From contig CBDUBS010000236.1 in NCBI GenBank assembly GCA_965365445.1, forward strand, positions 1 through 5,305: a DNA stretch of 5,305 bases. Direction: 5' to 3'. The notes beneath the pieces were generated by a model that searched no databases, had not been told where the DNA came from, and worked only from the letters and a program-made list of their open reading frames with translations. This DNA is from CBDUBS01 sp965365445 (GTDB lineage: Bacteria; Bacteroidota; Rhodothermia; Rhodothermales; DASSAV01). Made by a program: the position numbers and the translations under genes. This document shows, piece by piece, positions 4,812 through 5,305 of the stretch; position 1 is the first letter of the stretch; each line of letters begins with the position of its first letter.

Positions 4812-5305
4812 ATGCATTCCATCGAGGCCACCCGGTCGATTCTGGCTGAACTGAGCGCCCTCCCGGACGCCCCGCCGAAGGATCAGGCGGCCCGGCTCGC
4901 CGAGCAGTTGCGGCCCCTCCTGCACGAGCACGCCCACCGCTATTACGTGCTCGACGACCCGGTCATTCCCGACGCCGAGTACGACCGGATGATGAACGGG
5001 CTGAAACGGATCGAGGCCGCCCACCCCGATCTCGCCGCGCCGGATTCGCCTACGGTGCGCGTGGGCGGGCGGGCGCTCGACCGGTTTCAGAAGGTGTCGC
5101 ACCCTGCGCCGATGCTCTCGCTTTCCAACGCCTTCGACGAGGGCGACGTACGGGCGTGGTACACCCGCTGCCTGAAAGGGCTGGAAGCCGCCTACGGCAG
5201 CCCGGTGGAACCGGCCGTCACCGCCCAGTCGGACGCGAACTCGATCTCGGTGCCAGCAGCGGGCGCCTGCTCAGGAGAAGCTCCTCAGGAAGCGCTTGGC
5301 CCGCT
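4812..5305 (+). CDS. ligA: NAD-dependent DNA ligase, N-terminal part (runs off window, tail disrupted)
   Basis: LigA seals nicks in duplex DNA during replication and repair, using NAD+ to adenylate a lysine. The visible N-terminus covers domain Ia and the start of the adenylation domain. HRYYVLDDPVIPDAEYD (42-58) holds the NMN-contacting positions equivalent to E. coli Y22, D32, Y35 and D36 (here Y44, D54, Y57, D58), with Tyr at the position of E. coli His23. PDSPTVRVGG (77-86) and PMLSLSNAFDE (100-110) follow as expected. Start ATG at 4812, with no strong ribosome binding site. After PAVTA (about residue 138, position 5225) the family requires a Glu-x-Lys-x-Asp-Gly motif with the catalytic lysine. 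It is absent in this frame, although the frame stays open to the window end. The gene is partial, and its last 80 bp do not read as LigA. Confidence 0.92.
   Translation, partial: MHSIEATRSILAELSALPDAPPKDQAARLAEQLRPLLHEHAHRYYVLDDPVIPDAEYDRMMNGLKRIEAAHPDLAAPDSPTVRVGGRALDRFQKVSHPAPMLSLSNAFDEGDVRAWYTRCLKGLEAAYGSPVEPAVTAQSDANSISVPAAGACSGEAPQEALGP
5226..5305. other. Anomalous window end replacing the LigA catalytic motif
   Basis: These 80 bp do not continue LigA in the gene's frame. In the +2-shifted frame (from 5225) the residues ELDLGASSGRLLR partly recall the LigA sequence expected after the catalytic motif, so an error-rich contig end with indels is possible. On the minus strand a short frame enters from the right edge and stops at TGA (5271-5273), ending RAKRFLRSFS, which could be the end of an unrelated gene joined by a chimera. 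The last 48 bp also fold back: AGCGGGC (5258-5264) pairs with GCCCGCT (5299-5305), and AGGAG (5273-5277) pairs with CTCCT (5281-5285). I cannot choose between sequencing error, chimeric join and true rearrangement. Confidence 0.55.

Overview
This 5.3 kb, GC-rich window looks like a metagenomic or draft-genome contig from a high-GC bacterium. A member of the Bacteroidota/Rhodothermota is my best guess: the plus-strand genes have weak Shine-Dalgarno sequences, and the RodZ-like protein has a long Pro/Ala-rich linker. The sequence alone does not prove the phylum. Both ends look like assembly boundaries, with a tandem repeat at the left and a disrupted ligA plus foldback sequence at the right.

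Layout. Positions 1-406 are non-coding: three 21-bp tandem repeats, a 120-bp inverted-repeat-bounded element (copy A), a second GC-rich hairpin region and a probable terminator for the leftward genes. Positions 407-3131 hold a leftward two-gene operon. A LarA-family nickel-pincer 2-hydroxyacid racemase/epimerase (1860-3131) is transcribed first, followed after 34 nt by 6-phosphogluconate dehydrogenase (407-1825). Positions 3132-3717 are a divergent intergenic region with a 44-bp imperfect palindrome and copy B of the same element, in the opposite orientation to copy A. The leftward operon is therefore bracketed by inverted copies. Positions 3718-4749 encode a rightward RodZ-like protein (HTH domain, cytoplasmic linker, one membrane helix, periplasmic beta domain). 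Positions 4812-5305 hold the 5' part of ligA, whose homology breaks off at about 5226, just before the catalytic lysine motif.

How the genes may work together. The larA-gnd pairing is the most interesting feature. The LarA-like protein keeps every cofactor-binding and catalytic position I can place by spacing (D48, R51, H82, H167, K177, H193). The Gnd protein has D33-T34-D35 where NADP-dependent enzymes have Asn-Arg-Ser/Thr, which suggests NAD preference. As I recall, the LarA superfamily includes a D-gluconate 2-epimerase. A testable idea is that this operon feeds a C2-epimerised aldonate, after phosphorylation by a kinase not seen here, into an NAD-linked 6-phosphogluconate route. RodZ (cell shape) and LigA (DNA replication and repair) are housekeeping genes with no evident link to the operon.
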